A stretch of DNA of 57,723 nucleotides from an uncultured bacterium (GTDB taxonomy: Bacteria > Verrucomicrobiota > Kiritimatiellia > RFP12 > CAIWXQ01): positions 1 to 57,723 of the forward strand of contig CAIWXQ010000030.1 in NCBI GenBank assembly GCA_903916675.1, given 5' to 3'. The translations under genes were made by a program, and so were the position numbers. The notes beneath the pieces were generated by a model. The model searched no databases. It was not told the DNA's origin and saw nothing but the letters and a program-made list of their open reading frames with translations. Of this stretch, positions 23,482 through 31,960 are shown in pieces (the stretch's first letter is position 1; the number at the start of each line of letters is the position of its first letter).

Positions 23482-25109
23482 GGCTGTTCCGGAAACCGCA
23501 GATGACAGATGCTGCGCGGCGCCAGCATGAGTTGCGCGGCGCCATCTTGAACCGGCGGCGGGGGGACCATCGATTGAATGGCGTTTGTCACGGCAGTGAT
23601 AGAATATCCCGTTCCCGTTGTGATGGCAATGCCCTTGCAGGAGAGACGCACGGCGCGCGGCAGGGCCGATTTGTTGATTGCCACGATTGTCACAACCGGC
23701 GGCGTCTCCGACCGCGCGGCGTACAGAGAGACATTCGCCCGCGCCTCGGGCGCCCCGCCCAAGGTGACGTCGAGAAGCTGGTCGCCGAAAGCCGCGCCAG
23801 CACCGTCGGCGTTACGGTACAGCGCATATGCCAGCGCCGCCGGTGAGCCCAGCTTGGGATACAGCCAGTAGCAGGCCAGGTCGAGTCCCTCCCGGCCGTA
23901 GACGCCCAGGATGTCCGCCAGGGCCATCGCGCCGCTGATGTCGTCCTCGCCGCCCCAGTTGTACTCCGTGATGCCGATCTTCAGGCCCGGGCAGCACTGC
24001 GCCACCCAGCGCCGGAGCCGCGGGATCAGTTCCACGCGGTCGTTGATCCAGGATGGGTCGCGATAGGCCGGATCGTACAGGGAGCGCACCGTCTCCAGGC
24101 GCAGCGCCGTAGCGCGCGAGTCGATGGACCCGGAGTTAACGCCGTCGGCCTGCGGATAAAAGTGCACCGTCACCACGTCCAGCAGGCGCTCGCCCGTCTG
24201 CCGCTCGATCTCCCGGATCTGCCGCAGGAACCACGGCAGAAAATCTTCGTTGTTGTGCCGCTGGCGGTCGCGCGAACTCTTGGTGTCGCGGTCGAGCGCG
24301 GACTGGGAAAACGCCGGCCACCCCCAGAGCTCCGGCCCAACGATCGTTGCCTCCGGCGCAGCCTGTCGGACTGCCCGGGCCATGGCCGTGAAGCGCTCGA
24401 GGTATTCGTCGTAGGAGACGGGATCGGGATGCACATCGCGGTGCGTGACGTTCCAAAGCATGGGTTCGTTGCCCAGCGCGAAAAGAATCCGGTGTTCCGC
24501 GAAGAGGCGCGGAAATTCCTTGCGCATCTGCACGATCCACTCCGCCACGAACGCGGGATCCGCCACCACGGAGGCGTCGGCGCGGTTGTTGCCGGTCAGC
24601 GGCGAGCCATCGGGCCGCACGCCGTTGCCCGTGTCCGGCCGATAGGGATCGGTCCTCTGCTGCGGGCCGTATTTGCGCACCGAGAAGGAGCACGACTGCG
24701 CGTCCCTGGCCACGAACCCGATCAGCGGAAGCGTCACCAGCGCCCGGCAGCCGGACCGCTCGGCCCGCTCCAGAAATTTCTGCCAGGCGTTCGGCTCGAC
24801 GGCGACGTTCTCGAAAAACCAGTCGCTGCCGGTGTTCCAGACGTTCCCCAGCCGCCAGTTGTACCGGCAGGCCGTGTTGCCGCCCCAGCGGTTCAGGGGC
24901 ATGCAGGCATTGGTCAGCACGTGCAGCGGCGCGCCGGCCACGCCGTAGATGTCCGGCGGGATGCGCCGCGGCTGCGCCGGGACGGAGACCGTGCACGTCA
25001 GCGCGAGCGGTTCAACGCCCGGCGCTTCGGACGCCCGGACGGGCAGGCCGCCGGTCAACAGCAGGCCGATGACTGGCCACAGGCGCCTGACAAGCGCTTC
25101 GCCGGTCAT
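23478..25109 (-). CDS. exported glycoside hydrolase family 44 (endo-beta-glucanase type)
   Basis: A 543-residue secreted hydrolase. A signal peptide (about residues 1-26) leads to a TIM barrel with GH44 signatures: NRWGGNTACRYNW (73-85), acid/base Glu215 in ALGNEPMLWN and nucleophile Glu382 in GITEYNWGGEDD. A beta domain closes the protein. GH44 enzymes cleave beta-1,4-glucan or xyloglucan. Placed between Wza and an acyltransferase in the export operon, it more likely trims or releases this organism's own polymer in the periplasm than digests plant matter. The ATG at 25109 overlaps the acyltransferase stop (ATGA). Confidence 0.85.
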   Translation of the reverse strand: MTGEALVRRLWPVIGLLLTGGLPVRASEAPGVEPLALTCTVSVPAQPRRIPPDIYGVAGAPLHVLTNACMPLNRWGGNTACRYNWRLGNVWNTGSDWFFENVAVEPNAWQKFLERAERSGCRALVTLPLIGFVARDAQSCSFSVRKYGPQQRTDPYRPDTGNGVRPDGSPLTGNNRADASVVADPAFVAEWIVQMRKEFPRLFAEHRILFALGNEPMLWNVTHRDVHPDPVSYDEYLERFTAMARAVRQAAPEATIVGPELWGWPAFSQSALDRDTKSSRDRQRHNNEDFLPWFLRQIREIERQTGERLLDVVTVHFYPQADGVNSGSIDSRATALRLETVRSLYDPAYRDPSWINDRVELIPRLRRWVAQCCPGLKIGITEYNWGGEDDISGAMALADILGVYGREGLDLACYWLYPKLGSPAALAYALYRNADGAGAAFGDQLLDVTLGGAPEARANVSLYAARSETPPVVTIVAINKSALPRAVRLSCKGIAITTGTGYSITAVTNAIQSMVPPPPVQDGAAQLMLAPRSICHLRFPEQP

Positions 25110-25678
25110 TCGACCTCCAGCGTTCGCACGACCCGCGCCGGCACGCCGACCGCCAGGACGTTCGGCGGAATGTCGCGCGTGACCACCGCGCCGGCGCCAA
25201 TCACCGCGCCGGCGCCAATCGTGACACCCGGCAACACCGTCACCCGCGCCCCCAGCCACGCCCCCTGCCCGACCCGCACATCGCGCACGTGCACGCGGCC
25301 GGCGCGGAAAACCGGCGGTCCCATTTCGTGCGTCACGGTCAGAAACAGGCACTCCATCCCGACCGAAACGCCGCTTTCCAGCACGACACTCCCTTCCAGG
25401 TTGAATGAAATCCGCTCGTTGAGGTAGCAGTCTGGTCCGATCCGCAGGCAGGCGCCCGCACTTCCGCTGCCCGTCAGATAAAGGTTTCCGGACAAGACCG
25501 TGCCGCGCCCAATGGAAATGCCGGCCAGTCGATGCATCCAAGCGCGGGTTCGCAGGCCCATGCCGAAGGGGATCAGGCGCGTCAGCGCCAGCACGAGACG
25601 CCGGCGCACATGGAGTCCCCCTGTCTCTTCTCGCAAGACACGCCACAGGCTTTTGCGGGAAGGCAAATTTTGTTTCAT
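25106..25678 (-). CDS. hexapeptide-repeat acyltransferase (first gene of the exopolysaccharide operon)
   Basis: A 190-residue LbH acyltransferase of the serine/colanic-acid acetyltransferase type. The repeat region runs from about residue 60; the catalytic loop is LTVTHEMGPP with the likely His, and the C-terminus is the standard IPPNVLAVGVPARVVRTLE. The start at 25678 (MKQNLPSRKS) has an AGAGG-like site upstream; a longer form from 25708 is possible. It is the first gene of the 15-gene minus-strand operon, whose promoter should lie in the 115-nt spacer shared with the adenylation gene. Confidence 0.85.
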   Translation of the reverse strand: MKQNLPSRKSLWRVLREETGGLHVRRRLVLALTRLIPFGMGLRTRAWMHRLAGISIGRGTVLSGNLYLTGSGSAGACLRIGPDCYLNERISFNLEGSVVLESGVSVGMECLFLTVTHEMGPPVFRAGRVHVRDVRVGQGAWLGARVTVLPGVTIGAGAVIGAGAVVTRDIPPNVLAVGVPARVVRTLEVE

Positions 25679-25725
25679 TTCAGCCTCTATTATCGTAGAG
25701 TGCCTCATTCGTCAAGCATCCAATC

Positions 25726-25766
25726 CGGGGCCTTCGGGCCCCGTTGCGCAGCAAGGGGATGCGCAA
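25726..25766. other. two consecutive perfect hairpins in a divergent spacer
   Basis: CGGGGCC-TTCG-GGCCCCG (25726-25743) is a 7-bp stem with a stable TTCG tetraloop. It is followed at once by TTGCGC (25744-25749) pairing with GCGCAA (25761-25766). They lie between the divergent acyltransferase and adenylation genes, where promoters are expected. They could be leader structures or a mobile palindromic repeat. Confidence 0.7.
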
Positions 25767-25793
25767 ACAAGAGGCCAGCGACAGGGCACAAGG

Positions 25794-27713
25794 ATGAACG
25801 CATTTTCGCGGACGTTTTTGGGGACCCCATTTGCCGCGTGGATGGGGAGATTCCTCCCCGCCCTGATCCGCGCGCGTCGCGAAGTGCGGCCCTTGCCCAC
25901 CGACCCCCTGGCAGCCCCCGCGGACCGTTGGCCGATTGCTCACGATTTTCTTGCACAGGCCGCCCAGGACGGGTCGCGCACCGCGCTGGTGGATGCCCGG
26001 CAGACACTGACGTACGCACAACTGGAGGAGCGCAGCCGCCGGTTTGGCGCGGAGATCCTGTGCGCGACGTCTCCCGCGTCCCGCGTGGTTGCGATTCACG
26101 GACGCCGGAACGCCGGCTTCGTTGTCGCCCTGCTGGGCACATCGCGAGCCGGCTTCACGTTCGCAGTGCTCGATGCCTCGTATCCACCCGAGCGCCTGCG
26201 TCAGATGGCCGCGCTGATCCGCCCGGCGCTGATCGTCGGCGACGATGAGGCGGATCCGCGCTGGCGCGAAATCTTTGCCGGCGTGGATGCGCCTTTCCTT
26301 GGGATCGACTCGGCCGGTCAGATGCCGTGCGCCTCCGTGGCCGCGCGCGAGAGCCCGCTAAACCGCGAGCCCGCCGAAATCGCGTACCTGCTATTCACCT
26401 CGGGCACCACGGGGAAGCCCAAGTGTATTGCCACGCCGCATGCGCCCCTCCGGCATTTCATCGCCTGGTACGTCGACACGTTCCGACCCGACGCCGGCGA
26501 CCGGTTCTCGCTCCTGTCCGGACTGGGCCACGACCCTGTGCTGCGCGATATTTTCGTACCCCTCAGCGTCGGCGCCACACTGCACATCCCGACTCAGGCC
26601 GCAATCGCCAATCCCTGCGCTTTATTTGAGTGGGCGCGCGCCAGCCACATCACCTTCCTGCATGGCACACCGCCGCTGTTCCGGATTCTGTGTGCCGGCG
26701 CGCAGGAGCGCGGCGGCCGGACCGAGTCCCTGCGCTACGTCTTTTCCGGCGGCGACCAGTTGCCGACCGAGATCGTCCGAGAGGTCTGCCAGGCAGCGCC
26801 CCATGCGCAGGTCGTCAATTTCTACGGTGCGACCGAGACGCCACAAGCGATGGCGTTTCATCGCGTACGCCACGGTGAGACCGACGTCATTCCAGTCGGC
26901 CAGGGCATCCGGGACGTCCAGCTGCTGGTACTGACGGATTCCCTTGCGCTGGCGGCCGTGGGCGAACAGGGCCAGATCGGCATCCGCACGCCGCACCTGG
27001 CCGCCGGTTATTGGGAGGACCCCGGTGCCACGGCGCAACGGTTCGTGCCGTCGCCTTTCAGCCGCGACCCGGAGGACCGGATCTATCTGACGGGCGATTA
27101 CGGCAGATACCGGGCCGACGGCGAAGTCGTGCTGCTCGGCCGCGTCGACGACCAGGTCAAGATCCGCGGGTTCCGGGTCGAACTGGCCGAGATCAACCGG
27201 GCTGTCGAAAATCTGCCGCTGGTACAAGGCGCAATCGTGCTGGCGCAGGCCACCGCAACGGGCGAGAAAATTCTCGTGGCATACGTGGCCGCTGACCCGA
27301 TCTGCCGAGACGCGGCGCGGGCGGAGCTGGACCGGCGGCTACCGGAACGCCTGCCGACGTACATGCTTCCGTCCCAGGTGATCTGGCTGGACCAGCTGCC
27401 ACTGCTGCCCAATGGCAAAACCGACCGGGCAGCACTGGAGACATTGTGGCAGGCGCGGCAGGCCGAGATCCTGCGCCTGACGCCAGCGGATGACAACGGG
27501 CCCGAGTCGCGGCTGATCCGCGAGTGGTGCCGGATCCTAGGGATGCCCCGGCTGGACCGGCAGCGCTCCTTCGCCGAACTGGGCGGCGACTCCATCTCGT
27601 TCATCCAGGCCTCCCTGGCCGTACGGAAGATCATCAGCCACCTGCCGGATGACTGGTCGCGGATTCCGCTGGCCGAGCTGGCGCAACGGACGGCGCCCCG
27701 CCGGCAATCGTAG
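25794..27713 (+). CDS. amino-acid/acyl adenylation protein with fused carrier domain (A-PCP)
   Basis: A 639-residue NRPS-like didomain. Adenylation core motifs in order: YLLFTSGTTGKPK (A3), NFYGATETPQ (A5), YLTGDYGRY (A7), GRVDDQVKIRGFRVELAEIN (A8) and LPLLPNGKTDRAA (A10). A carrier domain follows with LGGDSISF, Ser600 being the phosphopantetheine site. It would activate an acid with ATP and tether it as a thioester. There is no condensation or thioesterase domain. The next gene, 6 nt away, is a membrane acyltransferase, so the pair may load and transfer an acyl or aminoacyl group onto glycan, as DltA/DltC/DltB do on teichoic acid. The ATG at 25794 is the first with a credible upstream site (ACAAGG). 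Confidence 0.9.
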   Translation: MNAFSRTFLGTPFAAWMGRFLPALIRARREVRPLPTDPLAAPADRWPIAHDFLAQAAQDGSRTALVDARQTLTYAQLEERSRRFGAEILCATSPASRVVAIHGRRNAGFVVALLGTSRAGFTFAVLDASYPPERLRQMAALIRPALIVGDDEADPRWREIFAGVDAPFLGIDSAGQMPCASVAARESPLNREPAEIAYLLFTSGTTGKPKCIATPHAPLRHFIAWYVDTFRPDAGDRFSLLSGLGHDPVLRDIFVPLSVGATLHIPTQAAIANPCALFEWARASHITFLHGTPPLFRILCAGAQERGGRTESLRYVFSGGDQLPTEIVREVCQAAPHAQVVNFYGATETPQAMAFHRVRHGETDVIPVGQGIRDVQLLVLTDSLALAAVGEQGQIGIRTPHLAAGYWEDPGATAQRFVPSPFSRDPEDRIYLTGDYGRYRADGEVVLLGRVDDQVKIRGFRVELAEINRAVENLPLVQGAIVLAQATATGEKILVAYVAADPICRDAARAELDRRLPERLPTYMLPSQVIWLDQLPLLPNGKTDRAALETLWQARQAEILRLTPADDNGPESRLIREWCRILGMPRLDRQRSFAELGGDSISFIQASLAVRKIISHLPDDWSRIPLAELAQRTAPRRQS

Positions 27714-27719
27714 CATGCG

Positions 27720-28688
27720 GTGGATAGCGCCATCCTCCTGCGGGCCGTTTCGATCGTCCTGATCGTGCTCGGCCACATCACGCCGTATGAGGTGAGCGGC
27801 TCCGTCGCCGTTCTGTTCATGCTCGCCGGATGGAGCTTCGCGGATTTCCAGCTCCGCGCCGTGCTCCAGCGACAGAACGTCACCCCGATCCTGGTCTGGA
27901 TGGCCAAGCTGGCTGTGCCGACCGTGCTGGCAATCGCCTGGCAAAACTGGGGACACTTCATAGAGCGCTGGTGGGCATTCCTGATGCTCTCGAACTATTT
28001 TCCCGTCTCGCCGTACCGCGTGGCCGGGTTCTGGTTCATCGACGTATTGCTCCAGATTTTCGTGATCCTGGCTATCCTGTTCTCGATCCCTGCTGTCCGC
28101 CGCGCAGCCGCCCGGCCGTGTCTTTTAACCACGGCGGCCACCGGGGGCGCCATGGGGGTCGGCATGGCCATCCACCTAGCCTGGAACACCAAGCCGATCT
28201 ACGACTACGTGCCGCACATGTTCCTCTGGATCGTGTGCTACGGAATGGCCATGCGCCATGCGGAGATGCGGTGGCAGAAGCTCGCGCTAACGGCGCTGCT
28301 GCTGGCCGGCTCGATCGCGCACCACATCCCCGTGTTTTCGCTGGTTGCGGCCATCGGCATCCTGTTCGTACGGCGCATCCCGCTCCCCGCCGCAGTCATC
28401 CCGGTTTTCACGGCCATTGCCGCATCGTCGCTGTACATCTACGTGACCCACGACAAGATGGGCGCGCTGCTGTACGGCAAGCTGCTGGGCGCACACGTGA
28501 CCTACGAGTCGCTGGGCGCGCTGCAGTTTCACAGCGTGACCAGCCTGCGCGGCGTGACATTGTCAGCCGTGCTCGTCGCCGTGGGCGTGCTCATCGGCAT
28601 GACCTACAACTGGTTCTACACGCGCGTCCTGCGCGCCATCCGACGCCGATCCGCCGACGAGGTTCTCGACGCCAGCCGCGACATCTGA
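27720..28688 (+). CDS. membrane acyltransferase, family 3 (OafA-like)
   Basis: A 322-residue protein with about ten helices. The N-terminal RAVSIVLIVLGHI matches the R/H motif of acyltransferase-3 proteins, which O-acylate sugars at the membrane using acyl-CoA or another donor. The GTG start lies 6 nt after the stop of the A-PCP gene. The pairing suggests that the carrier-bound acyl or aminoacyl group is passed to, or through, this protein. The periplasmic SGNH domain of longer OafA proteins is absent. Confidence 0.75.
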   Translation: MDSAILLRAVSIVLIVLGHITPYEVSGSVAVLFMLAGWSFADFQLRAVLQRQNVTPILVWMAKLAVPTVLAIAWQNWGHFIERWWAFLMLSNYFPVSPYRVAGFWFIDVLLQIFVILAILFSIPAVRRAAARPCLLTTAATGGAMGVGMAIHLAWNTKPIYDYVPHMFLWIVCYGMAMRHAEMRWQKLALTALLLAGSIAHHIPVFSLVAAIGILFVRRIPLPAAVIPVFTAIAASSLYIYVTHDKMGALLYGKLLGAHVTYESLGALQFHSVTSLRGVTLSAVLVAVGVLIGMTYNWFYTRVLRAIRRRSADEVLDASRDI

Positions 28689-28718
28689 GCCACTGCACCA
28701 ACCACGGCAACGCAATCC

Positions 28719-30353
28719 ATGCAAGCCTCCCCAACAACAAATTCCTCGCGCAGCATCGGCGTGGCGGTCCACCTGCTGGCTGGCCTGACGTTTGCGTACG
28801 GCCTTTGGATTGCCCTCGGCTCGCACACCGGATTTCCAACCACGGCGCAGTATGGCAGCCGCATGCCGTACCTGGCGGATATGCCGTTAGGCGAGGATGC
28901 GTTCTACATGCTGCACGTCGCCTGGAACCTCGCCAGCGGCCACGGCCCGGTCTGCAACGAGGGTTCCATCGTCACCGGCATCCAGCCGCTCGCCACACTG
29001 GTCTACGCGGGCGTGGCCTGGGCGAACCTCCACCTGGGCGGCGATCCGTGGACCTTCCTGCGGCTGGTGCTGATTCTCAACGTTCTGCTCCTGCTCGCGT
29101 TCGCCGAATGCGTCGGCCGCATCGCCGCGGCTGTCAGCGCGCAGAACCGAGCAACCGCATGCCGTCTGGGCATCCTGTTCACTGCGCTCAGCTTTACCGT
29201 CTTCCGCCATTTCACCTACGGGCTGGAGACCGGCATGTATCTCACCGCCTTTGCCGCCACGATCCTGTTCACGCTGCGGCGCATTCCATTCGGCTCGCCG
29301 CGCGACGTCGTAGTTCTGGGCCTGCTGGTCGGCCTGTGCGGCTGGTGCCGAATCGACTTCGGCCTTTGCTTCGCGATCTTCCTCCTGACCCTGTTGATCG
29401 CCCGTCGCCTGACGCTGCCCCACTGTCTGCTGGCCGGCGGCGTGGCCCTGTTGACACTCGTCCCCTGGTTCGCCTGGGTCTGGTGGGTATCCGGAACCCT
29501 CATGCCGTCCTCCGGCATGGCGGAGTTCCGCCTGATTCCCCTGCACGCAACGAATGCCGCAGCCACCGGCATGACCGGGCACAACGACCGCCTTAGTATG
29601 CGTCTGGTGATCATGGCCATGTCCGTAACCGACAACCTGGTCCCCTGCCTGGATACCGCCGGGCGCTGGACGCTGGTGGGCTTCAAGGGGCTGACCTGCG
29701 TGGCCGGCCTGACGGCGCTGGCTGTCTGGCGGCGGCGGATCCTGGCACTGTTCGCCGACGGCACGGCTGGCACCGTCGGCGCGGCCTGGGTGCTGGCGAT
29801 CCTGGCGCTAGTGCCGGTGTATCTGGTCTGCTTCTGCTCGGTCTGGTTCTATTTCCGTTACACAACGCCGCTGTTGATCCTGAGCTACACGGTCTGGGCC
29901 GTGATCGGCGCGCATCTGGCGGCCGGCTGGTTCTGCGTGCGGCGGTTCGTCCTGGCGGCCTTCCTGCTCGGCTGCCTGTTTGCCGCGTTTGCGGCCGCCA
30001 CCCTCCACAACGGACACTCCTGGTACGGCTACACGGTCACGGCCGGCTTCATCCAACGGAATCTGGCGCACGTCCCGAAGATCGGCGCGTTCCAATGCGG
30101 CAAGATCGGCTTCTTCTGCCCCAACGTCATCAATCTCGACGGCAAGGTGAACGCCGCCGTGATCCCCTTCATCCGCAACGGGAACGTGCAGGACTATCTG
30201 GACCAGGCGGGCATCGACCTGCTGGTAGACTGGCCGGCGTGCATCCACGACTTTGTTGATCCCGCCCTTCTGCAGAAGAGCTGGCGCCGGACTGCGGACA
30301 TTCCGGGCACGGATCCGCCTGTGGCCTGCTACCTGCGCCTCGATGAGAAATAG
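28719..30353 (+). CDS. GT-C-like polytopic membrane protein
   Basis: A 544-residue protein with about ten helices and a soluble C-terminal part of about 110 residues. The first periplasmic loop contains LADMPLGEDAFYML, an acidic pair in the position of the GT-C catalytic site. GT-C enzymes use lipid-phosphate sugars at the outer face of the inner membrane. The C-terminal part includes NLDGKVNAAVI, seen in bacterial relatives of this group. It lies after the acyltransferase and its TAG overlaps the next GTG start by one base. Substrate unknown. Confidence 0.65.
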   Translation: MQASPTTNSSRSIGVAVHLLAGLTFAYGLWIALGSHTGFPTTAQYGSRMPYLADMPLGEDAFYMLHVAWNLASGHGPVCNEGSIVTGIQPLATLVYAGVAWANLHLGGDPWTFLRLVLILNVLLLLAFAECVGRIAAAVSAQNRATACRLGILFTALSFTVFRHFTYGLETGMYLTAFAATILFTLRRIPFGSPRDVVVLGLLVGLCGWCRIDFGLCFAIFLLTLLIARRLTLPHCLLAGGVALLTLVPWFAWVWWVSGTLMPSSGMAEFRLIPLHATNAAATGMTGHNDRLSMRLVIMAMSVTDNLVPCLDTAGRWTLVGFKGLTCVAGLTALAVWRRRILALFADGTAGTVGAAWVLAILALVPVYLVCFCSVWFYFRYTTPLLILSYTVWAVIGAHLAAGWFCVRRFVLAAFLLGCLFAAFAAATLHNGHSWYGYTVTAGFIQRNLAHVPKIGAFQCGKIGFFCPNVINLDGKVNAAVIPFIRNGNVQDYLDQAGIDLLVDWPACIHDFVDPALLQKSWRRTADIPGTDPPVACYLRLDEK

Positions 30354-31831
30354 TGTTGCCTCACGCAGAACAGGCATGTCATTCTTACGCAACCGTGCCA
30401 AGCACTCCGCCAACCGTTGTCATCCTGGGAATTCCCTTCCACAACGTCTCGTTCGACGAGGCGGTGGAATGGGCGCGGCAGCGCATCTTGTCGCGGCGCC
30501 CCGGCTACATCGCCACCGCGAACATGGACTTCGTGATGCAGTCCTGGCGCGATCCGGAACTCCAGCGGATCCTGCTCGAGGCTGACCTGGTCGTGGCCGA
30601 CGGCATTCCGATCGTCTGGCTTTCCCGGTTGCTCGGCCCGCGCCTGAAGGCGCGCGTGACCGGCAGCGACCTGGTGCCCCTGCTCGCCCAAATGGCGCGC
30701 GACCAGCACTTCTCCCTCTACCACCTCGGCGGCGCGGCGGGCGTTCCGGAAAAAGCCGCGGAGGTGCTGGTCCGAAAATTCCCCGGCCTGCGCATCGCAG
30801 GCTGTTATTCCCCGCCCTGGGCGAACCTGCTGGACATGGATCACGCCACGATCCTGCGCAAGCTGCGGGAAGCCAGCCCGGATCTCCTGTTTGTCGCCTT
30901 TGGCGCGCCCAAGCAGGAAAAATGGGTGAACCTGCACGTGCGCCGATGGAACGTGCCCCTGGCCATCGGCGTGGGCGGATCGCTGGACTTCCTGGCCGGC
31001 ACCCAGCGGCGGGCGCCGCGCCTCGTGCAGCGCCTGGCGCTGGAGTGGCTCTGGCGCATGTGCAGCGACCCGCCCCGACTGGTCAACCGTTACCTGCGGA
31101 ACATCGCGTTTTTCCTGCACGCCTTGGTCGACCTGACGCACATCCGCCTGGGGCCGGATCGCGCGCAGCCAGCGGTCGGCGACAATCCGGCCCTGCGGCG
31201 CATGGCCCTGGTCGAACCTTTTGTGCGCCTGACGGACCCGGCGCAAGTGGAGTCGTTCTGCACCGCCATCCTCGACAAGGCGGCCGGACGGCCGGTCGTG
31301 CTGGACCTGGCTGGCGTGCGCTGGATTTCCAGTCTCGAACAGGGTGCGCTCCTCCGCCTGACGACCCGGCTGCGCCGCCGTCATCTGCCGCTGCTGCTGA
31401 CCGGCGTGGGGACGCGCATCCTCCTCCTGCTGAACTGGTGCCATCTGGCCGAATATCTGGAGATCGAGTGCTCGCACGAGAAGCTCGGCGAGCGAATCAC
31501 GGCCTGGAACTCCCGTTCCCGCCAGGGAACCATCGTGCAGGACAAGGATGGGCGGATCTTCGTGCAGCTTCCCGACGAACTGACCGCCGCCAACCTGGAC
31601 GCCTTCCGCCGCCGCATCGACGAATGTTCGTCCTTCGCCCAGGCGCGGGAGCGGATCCTCGACGCGGCCGACACCCGCTTCGTAGACAGTTCGGCCATCG
31701 GCCTGTTCATGCGTCTGAAGAAAGAGGCCGATGCGTCCAACGCCGCACTCTATTTAACGAACGTGCAGCCGGCCGTGCGACGGATCTTTCATGTCGCCAA
31801 GATCGACTCCGTGCTCCTGGACCAGGAATAA
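30353..31831 (+). CDS. WecG/TagA/CpsF glycosyltransferase (GT26) fused to two STAS domains
   Basis: A 492-residue fusion. Residues 20-265 are a GT26 transferase with TANMDFV (55-61), VVADGIP (80-86), FGAPKQEKW (183-191) and GVGGSLDFLAG (206-216); this family adds N-acetyl-mannosamine-type sugars to polyprenyl-diphosphate intermediates. Residues 285-375 form a first STAS domain (VVLDLAGVRWISSLEQGALL), and 393-492 a second (RFVDSSAIG at 442-450, with the Ser phosphorylated in SpoIIAA-type proteins). STAS fused to a GT26 enzyme is unusual and, beside the partner-switching genes on the opposite strand, suggests protein-level control of glycan synthesis. A GTG at 30395 is an alternative start. Confidence 0.85.
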   Translation: MLPHAEQACHSYATVPSTPPTVVILGIPFHNVSFDEAVEWARQRILSRRPGYIATANMDFVMQSWRDPELQRILLEADLVVADGIPIVWLSRLLGPRLKARVTGSDLVPLLAQMARDQHFSLYHLGGAAGVPEKAAEVLVRKFPGLRIAGCYSPPWANLLDMDHATILRKLREASPDLLFVAFGAPKQEKWVNLHVRRWNVPLAIGVGGSLDFLAGTQRRAPRLVQRLALEWLWRMCSDPPRLVNRYLRNIAFFLHALVDLTHIRLGPDRAQPAVGDNPALRRMALVEPFVRLTDPAQVESFCTAILDKAAGRPVVLDLAGVRWISSLEQGALLRLTTRLRRRHLPLLLTGVGTRILLLLNWCHLAEYLEIECSHEKLGERITAWNSRSRQGTIVQDKDGRIFVQLPDELTAANLDAFRRRIDECSSFAQARERILDAADTRFVDSSAIGLFMRLKKEADASNAALYLTNVQPAVRRIFHVAKIDSVLLDQE

Positions 31832-31878
31832 GACGCGCCCGTCCGGAACATATTTTTGGGGGTCATCGGGAAAGCCGT

Positions 31879-31912
31879 AAATCAGGGATCAGATGGTCAT
31901 TATTCCTGATTT
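31879..31912. terminator. hairpin between convergent operons
   Basis: AAATCAGG (31879-31886) and CCTGATTT (31905-31912) pair over 8 bp with an 18-nt loop. It lies in the 129-nt gap between the ends of the GT26-STAS gene and the 22-residue-repeat gene. The flanks are more AT-rich than the rest of the window. There is no long T-run, so this is a plausible but not certain shared terminator. Confidence 0.45.
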
Positions 31913-31960
31913 CCTGAGTTCCAGATTCACAAACTGCATGCTCAACTGCTCGTGCTAGGA

